Positions 1 to 9,712 of a DNA stretch of 64,000 nucleotides are shown one piece after another. The notes below the pieces were generated by a model. That model saw nothing but the letters and a program-made list of their open reading frames with translations, was not told where the DNA came from and did not search any database. The stretch is from Methanococcus maripaludis C5 (lineage in GTDB: Archaea > AGJL01 > Methanococci > Methanococcales > Methanococcaceae), in the NCBI RefSeq assembly GCF_000016125.1, contig NC_009135.1:1716762-1780761 (forward strand). The letters are read 5' to 3'. Position 1 is the stretch's first letter. Each line of letters starts with the position of its first letter. The translations under genes were made by a program, and so were the position numbers.

Positions 1-534
1 GATGGTACTTAGTAATTCCCCGATACCTTCGTATGTAGTTGAAGATGTGAAAAAAACCTTGTTTTCCAATCTCCCCTCAACATACTTTCGCAAATCTTCT
101 CGTTTGGAATTTTCTATCAAATCACATTTATTAATAACTACTATAATAGGTTTTCGATATCGGAATTTCAATAAGTGGTGCAATTTTTCGAAACTTTTGA
201 ATAATTCACTACTTCCATCGATTATGTGGATTATCAAGTCCGAGTCATCAATTTCTTCATAGGTTTTTTCAAGAACACTTCCCACCATAACAACCGATCG
301 ATTTTCGCCCGCGTAGAGCCCACCCAAATCTACAAACGTGATTTTTGCAAAATCTGGATTAATCTTTTGTTTTCCTATTTTGATTTTTCCCCAGAATTTT
401 TTCACAGGCATTTTAGTAGTTCCACCGACTTCTGAAACTTCTGAAATGTTTTTTCCAAAAATGGAGTTTACAATAGAGGATTTTCCAGAATTTTCCGGAC
501 CAACAAGTGCTATTTTAAACTGAAGTTCTTCCAT
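1..534 (-). CDS. Small GTP-binding protein (Era/Obg-like), 3' end cut by the window
   Basis: The reading frame starts at an ATG whose complement lies at 532-534 and stays open to base 1, giving 178 residues without a stop. It has a complete set of GTPase motifs: P-loop GPENSGKS (residues 12-19), DLGG (69-72, G3), NKCD (135-138, G4) and TSS (163-165, G5). A GGGAT ribosome site lies just upstream of the start. The G domain is essentially complete, so only a C-terminal tail is missing. The family is TRAFAC GTPases; the cellular target cannot be told from sequence. It is transcribed divergently from the HAD gene. Confidence 0.85.
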   Translation of the reverse strand, partial: MEELQFKIALVGPENSGKSSIVNSIFGKNISEVSEVGGTTKMPVKKFWGKIKIGKQKINPDFAKITFVDLGGLYAGENRSVVMVGSVLEKTYEEIDDSDLIIHIIDGSSELFKSFEKLHHLLKFRYRKPIIVVINKCDLIENSKREDLRKYVEGRLENKVFFTSSTTYEGIGELLSTI

Positions 535-611
535 GTTTTATCCCAAAGTTTGTTAATTATAAAGTATAATAATTACATAATATTTAACGTATAACAATTT
601 TTAGGGATAAC

Positions 612-1403
612 ATGAAACTCGCAGTAGTTTTTGATGCATCGGGCACTCTTGTAAGCATAAGGAGAATTATCAAAAATGTAGTTACTCAGAAGTTTTTGTG
701 CAACTGTCAGACTGTGGATATCGTAGATCAGAAAGAAGGACGAACTCTTGTAATTTTAAAAGAAAATCCCCTCGAAGTATTGGATAATGAAAATCCCGAC
801 GTTTTAATTTCAAGTTTTTTGAATGGTGTAAACTGGGGAATTTCTTACTGTAATCCTCCAATCGACCAATCAGGGATCTTTAAAGATAATGAAACTAAAT
901 TAAAAGAACTCCAGGATCCATTAAAGGTTTTAAAAAGATTTGATATTGAAACCGATTATGGTTCAGCAATTATTGCAGATACAATAACTGGCAGGATAGA
1001 ATATACTGTTGCAACAGGAGGCTGTATTTTCCCAGAAGTTTCAAGAACAATTCAAACACTTGAAAATATGGGTGCATCGGTATTTATCGCGTCAGGGGAC
1101 AGTAGAAAATTCATAGAACGGCTTGGAAATATTGTTGGAGTTCAAAATAAATGTTTAATGCCTGAAGCCCACCATAAATTAAAGAGAGACCTTATTTTAA
1201 ATTTAAAACAGGACGGATATACTGTAATAATGGTAGGAGATGCTTCAAACGATATTTTAGCAATGGAAGAAAGTGATTTATCAGTTATAACTCTTCAAAA
1301 TGGAAATGTATCAAAAAAAGCGCTAGAAACAGCACAAATAAAAATTGAAAATATTTCTGAAATAGTCGATGTAGTTAAAAATTACATAAATGAAAAAAAA
1401 TAA
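612..1403 (+). CDS. HAD-family phosphatase related to P-type ATPase catalytic domains
   Basis: A soluble 263-residue protein with HAD motifs: nucleophile motif DASGT (Asp8), SGD (161-163, motif II) and GDASND (209-214, motif IV). A lysine-bearing segment between them (HHKLKRD) probably supplies motif III. The DxxGT and GDxxND pattern resembles the phosphorylation domain of P-type ATPases, and methanococci are known to encode soluble P-type-ATPase-like phosphatases. The usual DKTGT reads DASGT here. No membrane segments are seen. Start ATG follows GGGATAAC. Substrate unknown. Confidence 0.75.
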   Translation: MKLAVVFDASGTLVSIRRIIKNVVTQKFLCNCQTVDIVDQKEGRTLVILKENPLEVLDNENPDVLISSFLNGVNWGISYCNPPIDQSGIFKDNETKLKELQDPLKVLKRFDIETDYGSAIIADTITGRIEYTVATGGCIFPEVSRTIQTLENMGASVFIASGDSRKFIERLGNIVGVQNKCLMPEAHHKLKRDLILNLKQDGYTVIMVGDASNDILAMEESDLSVITLQNGNVSKKALETAQIKIENISEIVDVVKNYINEKK

Positions 1404-1408
1404 TTTAA

Positions 1409-2638
<1,230 letters not shown>

Positions 2639-2749
2639 TTAAATTTATGGTACTCTCGATAAAAATACTAAAACCATAATTGAATTTATATTATTTAAAT
2701 CTACCTTTTTTAAAATAACTCAAAAATTCAGATAAAAAATGGAATTTTT

Positions 2750-3940
2750 TTAATATTGTACGTTTTTAACACGTTTTTCAATGTTTTGAAGCTTTTTAAA
2801 AATTTCCACGGAATTATTCCCTAGAATTATTAAAATAGGTTTTTTTTCATTAACATACAAAATATGGGGATAAATTTTATCAGAATTGATACAATCTGTC
2901 AAACCTGAAATAATGCTGTTTTTTTCTAAATTGGCGATTGAACCCATTGAAATTTCTGAGTTTTTTAACTTTTCCACGGATAATTTATCGCATTCTATTT
3001 TTATACAAGCCCTTATCTTTGGATTAATTTCTTTTAAATTTAGTAATATTTCTGAAACATCATTTGAAATTCCAAATTTAATTATTTCATCATAGGTAAT
3101 TGTAGCAATATCCGAATAATTTTCTGGTAAAAGGATACTTTCTACAATTTTAAAATCTGTTTTAACGAACAATTCAATATTTTTAAGTAACGTTAAAGCG
3201 TAAGATAAATTTTTTTCAACAGATTCTTTAGTAACAGATATTGGATTAGAATTGTAGCCATATTTTGTTTTTTCTGCGTAGATTACTGATCCTAACACAA
3301 ACTCTTTTGCAGATTTTATTGAATCTTCAAAAGTCATTCCCATGGATAAAAAGCAGGTAATTGCAGAGGAATAGGTACAGCCAGTTCCATGAACCTCTTT
3401 TTCTACATATTTTCCAGTTATTTCGATATGTTTATTATTAATTTTTAAAATATCCGTTTTTCCGGTCACTAGTACATTAATATTATTTAAATTGAATCTG
3501 GACGTTTCAAACATTTTTTCAATAATTTCAAATTCTTTTAAATTAGGAGTTATCAAGAAACACTCTTCAAAAAATTCCAAATACTTTTTAATTAACACTT
3601 CATCCGAAAACTCGAAATCCGTAGTTGATTTCAAAACAGGGTCGCAAATTATATTAAAATTATATTTCTTTTTAAATTCTAAAATAATATCAATTGAATC
3701 ATTAGTTAAAACGCCTGTTTTAACCCAATTTACCTCAAAATCTTCAAAAATTGCATCAAATTGTGCTTTTATCTCTTCTTTTGACAAATCCCTTTTTAAA
3801 AAAACTTTATTATTGTTTTGAGGGATAATTGACGTAATTATTGAAAGGGGATTTTTTTGAAGTTCTTTTATCGTTTTTACATCTGCAACAATGCCTGCAC
3901 CGCCTGTTGGGTCAAAACCTCCAACTGTCAAAACATTCAT
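2750..3940 (-). CDS. thiD: Bifunctional HMP(-P) kinase ThiD / thiamine-phosphate synthase ThiN
   Basis: The first ~250 residues are a ribokinase-like HMP kinase: GGFDPTGGAG at the N-terminus and a VHGTGCTYSSAI anion hole near residue 205, with the expected catalytic spacing. The C-terminal ~150 residues match the archaeal ThiN type of thiamine-phosphate synthase, which replaces ThiE. Start ATG at 3940 follows AGGTGG with a 4-nt spacer. A longer open frame upstream would overlap the radical SAM gene and has no ribosome site. Its start lies 9 bp after the end of the radical SAM gene, so the two are probably co-transcribed. Confidence 0.9.
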   Translation of the reverse strand: MNVLTVGGFDPTGGAGIVADVKTIKELQKNPLSIITSIIPQNNNKVFLKRDLSKEEIKAQFDAIFEDFEVNWVKTGVLTNDSIDIILEFKKKYNFNIICDPVLKSTTDFEFSDEVLIKKYLEFFEECFLITPNLKEFEIIEKMFETSRFNLNNINVLVTGKTDILKINNKHIEITGKYVEKEVHGTGCTYSSAITCFLSMGMTFEDSIKSAKEFVLGSVIYAEKTKYGYNSNPISVTKESVEKNLSYALTLLKNIELFVKTDFKIVESILLPENYSDIATITYDEIIKFGISNDVSEILLNLKEINPKIRACIKIECDKLSVEKLKNSEISMGSIANLEKNSIISGLTDCINSDKIYPHILYVNEKKPILIILGNNSVEIFKKLQNIEKRVKNVQY

Positions 3941-3948
3941 AAAACCAC

Positions 3949-4812
3949 CTAAAATGAAATTGGTGCGTATTCCCTTTTTATTTCGGGAACTTCTGAAACA
4001 CAATTACTATTTATTGAATTTAGTATAAATCCATCCATTGTTTTTAAATAAACAAGCAAACATCCTTTAATAGTAACGTTTACGTTTGGCGCAGCTTTTT
4101 TAATTTTTTCAATCAACAGTAACAGATCTTTTATTTTTCCAACGTTTTCAAGATTTCCTACTTTTTCAAGTTTTTCCAAATTTTCGGGATGAACTACGAG
4201 CTGGTGAACCATTATTTCGGAAACTCCGATTTTATTTAACATTTCACCAAGTTTTACAAGTTCATCATCGTTGAACCCAGGGATATATACTGATCTTACA
4301 ATCGTGTGGAAATATTTTGAAGAGAGTTTTATATTTTCAAAAACTTTTTCAAAGGTATCTTCTTTTACAAGTTTTTCATGCGTTTTTTTGTCAGATGCAC
4401 TTAAACTGATCATGATCATGTCTAAACCAAGGTCTTTAAATTCTTTTAAAAGTTCTTCGTTTAAAAATACCCCGTTAGTCTGTAAATCGCATCTTAATCC
4501 TTTGGATTTTACATATTTAATTGCATTTTTTACTTTTTTTGGATAAATTAGTGGTTCGCCATACTGGCTTATTGTAACCGCTTTAAATTTACTTAAATCT
4601 CCGTATAATCCAGGTTTTACACTAGTTAAATTAGAGTAACAAAATATACAGTCGTGATTACATTCTTGTGTTATTTCGATAGTCGGGTGGTGATGTGGGT
4701 CTTCATTTTTTAGATCCATTCCTTCGCAACCGATACAGTGTCTTATAACTTTTAAATCACTTACAATATTTTCCAAACGGTCACAAATCTCATTTCTTAA
4801 CGTTATTTTCAA
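3949..4812 (-). CDS. Radical SAM protein of unknown substrate
   Basis: 287 residues with the radical SAM cluster motif C51-x3-C55-x2-C58 (ECNHDCIFC), followed by SQYGEPL and the DLQTNGVFL strand typical of the SAM-binding barrel. Two cysteines upstream (CIGC, near residues 26-29) could bind an extra metal or cluster. Start is TTG at 4812, four bases after GGTGG. It lies directly upstream of thiD/thiN, but nothing in the sequence ties it to thiamine synthesis. The substrate is not recognisable. Confidence 0.8.
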   Translation of the reverse strand: MKITLRNEICDRLENIVSDLKVIRHCIGCEGMDLKNEDPHHHPTIEITQECNHDCIFCYSNLTSVKPGLYGDLSKFKAVTISQYGEPLIYPKKVKNAIKYVKSKGLRCDLQTNGVFLNEELLKEFKDLGLDMIMISLSASDKKTHEKLVKEDTFEKVFENIKLSSKYFHTIVRSVYIPGFNDDELVKLGEMLNKIGVSEIMVHQLVVHPENLEKLEKVGNLENVGKIKDLLLLIEKIKKAAPNVNVTIKGCLLVYLKTMDGFILNSINSNCVSEVPEIKREYAPISF

Positions 4813-4907
4813 AATACCACCGGATTATTTCGAAAGATATTTATTTTTCAATCTTTAAAATTATACTGCACATACAACATAGATAAAATATGTGGATAAA
4901 AGGGTAG

Positions 4908-4982
4908 TTGTGCAAGGTTTTAACACAAATGAAAACATTTATATATTACGGATGTTGATAGTTGTGTGTAAAACATACACAA
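4908..4982 (+). promoter_or_regulatory. Promoter of the DUF169 gene with inverted TTGTG/CACAA repeats
   Basis: A TATA-like tract (atttatatatta, 4937-4948) lies about 70 bp before the DUF169 start. Two inverted TTGTG...CACAA pairs surround it: TTGTG at 4908-4912 with CACAA at 4924-4928, and TTGTGTGT (4962-4969) with ATACACAA (4975-4982). The second matches at 7 of 8 positions around a 5-nt spacer near the expected transcription start. The layout suits an operator that blocks transcription. No regulator is identified. Confidence 0.5.
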
Positions 4983-5009
4983 ATAGATTTAGTGGACTGG
5001 TGATAGTAA

Positions 5010-5702
5010 ATGGAAATTCAAAAAATTAAAGAACTCGGACAAAAACTTCAAGACTTTTTAGGGCTTGAAAAACCTGCAACAGCAGTTAAACTTGCAAAAT
5101 CAAAAGAAGAAATTCCTGAAGGTTACGCTGAAATAGACGCACCCATAAGACACTGTGAAATGATCCAAAATGCAAGAATCGAAGGTAAAAAGTTCTACGC
5201 AACAGCAGAAAAACATGCATGTAAGGGTGGAGCTTACGCAATTGGAATCTTACAAAATCCTCCTGAACCATTAAAAACAGGTGTTTTATACCACAATTTA
5301 GGAAATTTCCCAACTGAAGAAGCTGCAATCAAAACCGTTGAGGCGATTCCAAGAGTTAAAGAAGAAATTTACGCAGGAGTTTATGCACCATTAAATGATG
5401 CAGACTTTGAACCCGACAGCATTGTAGTTTTAGTAACTCCAAAACAGGGTCTAAGACTTACTCAAGCTTTAAATTACACAGCAGGCGGTAGATTCCAGGC
5501 AGATTTCGCAGGAATTCAATCATTATGTGCTGATGCAGTAGCTGCAGTAAAAACAAGAGGTGTAGCAAACGCAACACTTGGATGCAACGGTTCAAGAGCT
5601 TACGCACACGTTAAAGACGATGAACTCGTGTTTGCATTCCCACTTTCAGACCTTGAAGATGTAGTTTCAGCACTTGAATACTTCAAAGAAAAATGGAATT
5701 AA
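5010..5702 (+). CDS. DUF169 family protein
   Basis: 230 residues, soluble, matching the DUF169 (COG2043) family, which is common in methanogens and anaerobes and has no proven function. Conserved features are HCEMIQNARIEGKKFYAT, HACKGGAYAIG and the C-terminal LGCNGSRAY segment, with cysteines at each that could hold a metal or cluster. It is preceded by a long intergenic region with a clear TATA box and inverted repeats, and followed by a convergent MFS gene, so it is probably monocistronic and regulated. Confidence 0.75.
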   Translation: MEIQKIKELGQKLQDFLGLEKPATAVKLAKSKEEIPEGYAEIDAPIRHCEMIQNARIEGKKFYATAEKHACKGGAYAIGILQNPPEPLKTGVLYHNLGNFPTEEAAIKTVEAIPRVKEEIYAGVYAPLNDADFEPDSIVVLVTPKQGLRLTQALNYTAGGRFQADFAGIQSLCADAVAAVKTRGVANATLGCNGSRAYAHVKDDELVFAFPLSDLEDVVSALEYFKEKWN

Positions 5703-5713
5703 AAATTAAACAA

Positions 5714-7084
5714 TTAATTTTTATTTCTGATATTTTTTCTAGCAAGTGACGCAAAAATTCCGATTGCACATAAAACTGCAGAAACTTTAAATGATGTAGT
5801 TATTCCTTGAAGGAATAGCGGACTGAATTCTGCAGAAATTGGATTATTTCCAACATAATACGCAATCAATACAGTTATTATTGCCATACTGGTCATTTGA
5901 CCTAAAATTCTTACAGTTGCAAGCATTGCAGATGCAACTCCTGCAAATTTCCTTTCAACTGAACTCATTATTGCATTTGTGTTTGGAGAGCTGAATACTG
6001 CAAATCCAAAACCGAGAAGTACTAAATTTAAGATTATTTGGTAAATACTTGTATCTAACTGCATAAATGTGAATAATACTAATCCAACACAGGTAATTCC
6101 CATTCCAATGGATGCTAAAATCCTAGGTTCGATTTTGTCGGATAGTTTTCCGGTAATTGGTGAAAATATTGCCTGTACAAGTGGTTGTGCTAAAAGAATA
6201 AATCCCGCGTCCTGAGCAGAAAATCCTCTCAAACTTTGAAGATAAAAACTGATTAAAAATGCTACTGCGTAAGTTGCACCGTAATTTAGGAGTGCAGCAA
6301 GGTTTGACATTGAAAATGCGAGATTATTTGTGAGGAGTTTGATGTTTAGAATCGGATTTTCTGTTCTATGCTCCCTATGGATAAATATTGATCCAAAAAG
6401 CAACGACACAAGTATAAATATTGATCCGCCTGAACTAAAAGTAATAAACCCATAAACCAAGAATACAAGCGAAATCATGTATGTAATCGAGCCGAAATAG
6501 TCAAAAGTTTCGCCTTTTGCATCACACCATTCATTTAATACGAATTTCTTGGCAATAATGTAAGTTATAATTCCAATTATTCCTGAAAATAAAAATATAC
6601 TTCTCCATCCGAAATAATGGGTCAAAATTCCGCCAAGGAACGGCCCTAAACTGAGACCAATGTAAACTGTGGCAATATTAATTCCGAGGGCTTTTCCTCT
6701 TTCATTTAACGGATAAACCGAAGTTAGTATTGCAATGGCAGTTCCAAATATCATGGCACTGCCGATTCCTTGAATTACACGAAGTAGTATCAATTGATTA
6801 ATTGACCCTGAAAATATTCCCATTAAAGACGATAATCCAAAAATTAACAATCCATTTAATAAAATTCGTTTCCTACCGATTATATCTGCAATCCTGCCAA
6901 TAGGTAGCAAAAGTGCAGAACTTGCAAGTAGGAATGAAGTTACAAGCCACCCTAAAAGAATAGTATCGGCTGAAAATTCTGTTCCAATACTTGGAAGGGC
7001 AAGATTTAGTGCAGTGCCCATAAAGGGTGTTAAAAATGATGAAATTGCGGCAACAACTGCCACGATGGATTTTTCGTTTCGCAT
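5714..7084 (-). CDS. MFS drug-efflux-type transporter (DHA2-like, about 14 membrane segments)
   Basis: 456 residues, almost wholly hydrophobic, with the major-facilitator loop motif GRIADIIGRKRIL after the second helix and a second-half counterpart (GKLSDKIEPR). The length and number of hydrophobic stretches suit the 14-helix EmrB/QacA group of proton-driven multidrug exporters. Start ATG at 7084 follows GGCGAT. The substrate cannot be predicted. It is divergent from the thioredoxin-like gene. Confidence 0.85.
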   Translation of the reverse strand: MRNEKSIVAVVAAISSFLTPFMGTALNLALPSIGTEFSADTILLGWLVTSFLLASSALLLPIGRIADIIGRKRILLNGLLIFGLSSLMGIFSGSINQLILLRVIQGIGSAMIFGTAIAILTSVYPLNERGKALGINIATVYIGLSLGPFLGGILTHYFGWRSIFLFSGIIGIITYIIAKKFVLNEWCDAKGETFDYFGSITYMISLVFLVYGFITFSSGGSIFILVSLLFGSIFIHREHRTENPILNIKLLTNNLAFSMSNLAALLNYGATYAVAFLISFYLQSLRGFSAQDAGFILLAQPLVQAIFSPITGKLSDKIEPRILASIGMGITCVGLVLFTFMQLDTSIYQIILNLVLLGFGFAVFSSPNTNAIMSSVERKFAGVASAMLATVRILGQMTSMAIITVLIAYYVGNNPISAEFSPLFLQGITTSFKVSAVLCAIGIFASLARKNIRNKN

Positions 7085-7158
7085 TCAAATCGCCAGATAT
7101 ATAATGTCTCAATCTTATAATTTATTCAAGCAAATAAAAAAACTTATCGGGTGAATTT

Positions 7159-7401
7159 ATGGTAAAAGTTGAAGTATTTACATCACCTATGTGTCCACAC
7201 TGCCCAGCAGCTAAAAGAGTGGTCGATGAAGTTGCAAAAGAGATCGAAGGACTCGAAGTCGTACACATTAATGTAATGGACCACCCTGAAAAGGCTGCCG
7301 AACTTGGAATTATGGCAGTTCCAACCGTTGCAATAAACGGAGAAATTAAATTTGTTGGAGCACCAACAAAAGATGCATTACTTGCAGAACTTAAAAAATA
7401 A
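7159..7401 (+). CDS. Small thioredoxin/glutaredoxin-like protein with CPHC active site
   Basis: 80 residues with a thioredoxin fold: N-terminal strand VKVEVFTSP, redox site CPHC (residues 12-15), the cis-proline segment MAVPTVAI and a final helix. This matches the short archaeal thioredoxin of M. jannaschii (MJ0307 type, also CPHC). GGTGA precedes the start by five bases. Its neighbour downstream carries sulfur-transfer domains, so a role in thiol/persulfide chemistry is possible, but that is inference from position. Confidence 0.85.
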   Translation: MVKVEVFTSPMCPHCPAAKRVVDEVAKEIEGLEVVHINVMDHPEKAAELGIMAVPTVAINGEIKFVGAPTKDALLAELKK

Positions 7402-7515
7402 CCTATTTTACACATTTTATTAACTTTAATTTAATCTTAAAAATCAGGAAATATCGAAGACACATAAAGAATGGTTGTGCATACTAATGACATATCTATA
7501 AATTATGGTGTAATC

Positions 7516-8331
7516 ATGATAAAAGAGATAAACGTAAAATCACTCAGAAGTCCTGCAATGCTCGTAGAAAAAGTAATCGAGAAAACAGACGGCGGAATTT
7601 TGGTAATTGAAACCGAGGGGGATTCCCAGATAAACGAAATTTCCGAATTAATAAAAAAAATGGGATATAAAATGGAAGTCGACGGAACAAATGTTAAAGT
7701 GAGCATTGGCGAAATCGAAGCTTCAAAATCCATAAATGTTGTTGGAGCAAGCTGTCCTGGTCCAATTTTAATGGTTGGTGAAGTTTTAGAAAGAATGGCT
7801 GTTGGTGAAGTTTTGGAAATAACTGCCGGTCCAAATGCGTTTACTGATCTCACTGAAGGACTGAAAAGCATGGGAAATGACATACTCTCTGCAGAAAAGA
7901 CGGATGACGGAAATTACAAAATTTTAATTAAAAAAGAAGAAAAGAAAAAAGAGCTCGGAGTTTCAGTTGACATCGATGAAGTATTTATCATAAACATGAC
8001 AGGAACTGGAAATGCTGAAAAAGCATACGCAACTTTTATGATGGCAAACGTGGCTCAGAACATGAAATTAAAGCCAACGATCTTTTTAATGTTTGATGGA
8101 GCAAGTCTTGCATTAAAAGGAGAATGTGACAAGGTAAAACACCCTGCATTCCCAAAACTGGGCGATAAATTAAGAGATGCAATAAAAGCAGGAGTTAAAA
8201 TATATGTGTGTGAAATGAGTTCTGAATTTAGGGGCGTTGACAAAAAACTAGAAGAAGGAATTGAAATTGCCGGAGCACCTACATTCTTTAGATTTCTCTC
8301 AAAACCAAATGCAAGGCCAGTATGGTTATAA
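7516..8331 (+). CDS. TusA-TusA-DsrE sulfur-carrier fusion protein
   Basis: 271 residues, apparently three domains. Residues ~3-57 look like a TusA/SirA domain whose cysteine is replaced by serine (LRSPAM, Ser12). Residues ~70-140 are an intact TusA domain with CPGP (Cys80). Residues ~160-271 resemble a DsrE/F-like domain (FIINMTGTGNAEKAYATF). The last two resemble YedF, a TusA-DsrE protein linked to selenium/sulfur metabolism. Start ATG at 7516 follows GGTG; an upstream ATG at 7471 lacks a ribosome site. It is followed within 13 bp by a membrane protein gene. Confidence 0.75.
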   Translation: MIKEINVKSLRSPAMLVEKVIEKTDGGILVIETEGDSQINEISELIKKMGYKMEVDGTNVKVSIGEIEASKSINVVGASCPGPILMVGEVLERMAVGEVLEITAGPNAFTDLTEGLKSMGNDILSAEKTDDGNYKILIKKEEKKKELGVSVDIDEVFIINMTGTGNAEKAYATFMMANVAQNMKLKPTIFLMFDGASLALKGECDKVKHPAFPKLGDKLRDAIKAGVKIYVCEMSSEFRGVDKKLEEGIEIAGAPTFFRFLSKPNARPVWL

Positions 8332-8344
8332 TTAAGGTGAAAAT

Positions 8345-8674
8345 ATGTCGGACGTAACAATGCTAGTATCTTTAGCTTTAATTTTTGGTTCAATGCTTTC
8401 TGGATTTGCAACATTTAGAATGAGTGGAATGAGGTTAATGCCTCACTTTATAGCTTTAATTTTGGCATTTGTACTTACTATTGGAACATTCATAACACCA
8501 AATATGATAATATTCTATTTGGCAATATTCTTCCAAATTTTAGCGCCAATAACGGTTTGTGGAACCATATGTAATATCCTAAAGACCCAGTACCAAACCA
8601 CAGGGATATATTCCTCCCACCTCGCATTAATGGGAATGCTGATTGTAATGGCGATTGGAAACCTATTGATGTAA
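8345..8674 (+). CDS. Small membrane protein, about four transmembrane segments
   Basis: 109 residues with hydrophobic segments around 6-22, 33-50, 52-74 and 88-108. Start ATG follows GGTGAAAAT, 13 bp after the TusA-DsrE gene, so the two are likely co-transcribed. I do not recognise the family. The pairing of a soluble sulfur-carrier protein with a small integral membrane protein recalls sulfur/selenium transport modules, but no YeeE/YedE signature is visible. Confidence 0.7.
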   Translation: MSDVTMLVSLALIFGSMLSGFATFRMSGMRLMPHFIALILAFVLTIGTFITPNMIIFYLAIFFQILAPITVCGTICNILKTQYQTTGIYSSHLALMGMLIVMAIGNLLM

Positions 8675-8973
8675 AATATAAATTTCATTGCCTGTTATGG
8701 GGAACATTTTACATATATTAATATATATTAATATTCGGAATTTCCGAATTAATGTTTAAAATCTTTTATTTTTTTATGGTATTTAAAAACGATAAGTTAA
8801 AAATAATGGTTATTTTGGGGTAAATTCAAAATGAAACAAGTACGTGGCTACGGGTGGAATGTAGGACTTTGCCTATATACGTTTTGAACTTATGATCTAA
8901 TTTGGATCGAAAAAATAGTAAATGGGTTACTGCTGTCAGTCAATGAACCCCAACTTTATCCCAATATGCAAGA

Positions 8974-9220
8974 TTATTGATTTTTAGGTTGCCGCAGTTT
9001 TCCGATTCGGCACGCAACAGGGAGCATAAATTTTATTGCAATTATAATATCCAATGCAAAAACAGGTTTTTTTTCATCGGGGATCAAAAATAGCGAAATC
9101 ATAAGTTTCGACATGTTTTCGAAGTTTGATAATCTCAGCACATCTTTTATCGTTGATTTCTTTAATCAATTGCACAATAGCAAGTCTTCTTTCAAAATCT
9201 GTTTTTTCAATTGCTTTCAC
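8974..9220 (-). pseudogene. Frameshifted small gene, about 82 residues when repaired
   Basis: From a GTG at 9220 the frame reads a charged helical protein (starting VKAIEKTDFERR) to a stop at 9074. One base out, the reading continues directly as DEKKPVFALDIIIAIKF and on to a stop at 8974. The switch falls in a run of four G (9079-9082), so one extra base explains it. Both halves have coding-like composition. No ribosome site is obvious. Family not recognised. Confidence 0.45.
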
Positions 9221-9305
9221 TATTAAGTTTTCTTATAACTTATATTTACAAAATGATCATTTTTAAAGTCTAGTTGTGAATTTAAAGATTAATAACTGAA
9301 CAATT

Positions 9306-9322
9306 CCCAAAAATATAAATAT
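9306..9322 (+). promoter_or_regulatory. TATA/BRE promoter of tandem RNA copy 1
   Basis: CCCAAAAATATAAATAT combines a BRE-like C/A run with a strong TATA box. It is nearly identical to the element at 9679-9695 in front of copy 2. The predicted start, about 25 nt downstream, falls just before the conserved AGTCCTG at 9344. Confidence 0.65.
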
Positions 9323-9339
9323 TAAATTTACAAATGTGT

Positions 9340-9449
9340 CTTAAGTCCTGTTTTGAATTTATTGGATTATTGTGGACCTTAAAGCTGAAAACTTTTAAAA
9401 TCTACATTCAACCCCATTTTTTAGCAGGACTGACGTTTTCAGCTTTTTT
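9340..9449 (+). ncRNA. Putative pseudoknot small RNA, copy 1
   Basis: About 110 nt. Element a is AGTCCTG (9344-9350) and a' is CAGGACT (9425-9431). Element b is AAAGCTGAAAAC (9381-9392) and b' is GTTTTCAGCTTT (9435-9446), 12 pairs. The order a-b-a'-b' is that of an H-type pseudoknot. The loop between a and b holds GGATTATTGTGGAC (9364-9377), also present in copy 2. b' runs into a T tract, as in an intrinsic terminator. A stable-RNA-like promoter lies upstream. An open frame on this strand (9334-9621) lacks a ribosome site and is unlikely to be real. Function unknown. Confidence 0.6.
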
Positions 9450-9516
9450 AACAATTAATAAAACGATGTGTCGATTTTGCGTCATATTCAATTTTCAAAT
9501 ATTTGATCATTTTATC

Positions 9517-9584
9517 GAGGTTATAACCTCTTTAAAACCTTTATTTTCAACACTGAAACACTTTAGATCTAATTTCGATCTAAA
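9517..9584. repeat. Palindrome and hairpin between the two RNA copies
   Basis: GAGGTTATAACCTC at 9517-9530 is an exact 14-bp palindrome. TTTAGATC (9562-9569) and GATCTAAA (9577-9584) form an 8-bp hairpin with a 7-nt loop. Either could be a protein site or part of the processing or termination region of copy 1. No coding explanation is seen. Confidence 0.4.
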
Positions 9585-9678
9585 TCTCAAGATATCTTTA
9601 ATATTAAAATGCCCAGATTAACAAATAAATCGATATATGATTTTAAATGTTGATTTGGTGCCATAATTTTCCATATTT

Positions 9679-9695
9679 CCGAAAAATATAAATAT
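9679..9695 (+). promoter_or_regulatory. TATA/BRE promoter of tandem RNA copy 2
   Basis: CCGAAAAATATAAATAT matches the copy 1 element at all but one position. It is followed by the palindrome CCACATATGTGG (9701-9712), which would lie around -15 to -3 relative to the expected start. Confidence 0.65.
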
Positions 9696-9712
9696 GAAAT
9701 CCACATATGTGG

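Noticed and set aside
9334..9621. 95-codon plus-strand ORF over tandem RNA copy 1
   Set aside because: No ribosome site, cysteine/phenylalanine-rich random-looking product, and it covers the pairing arms and T tract of the RNA candidate.
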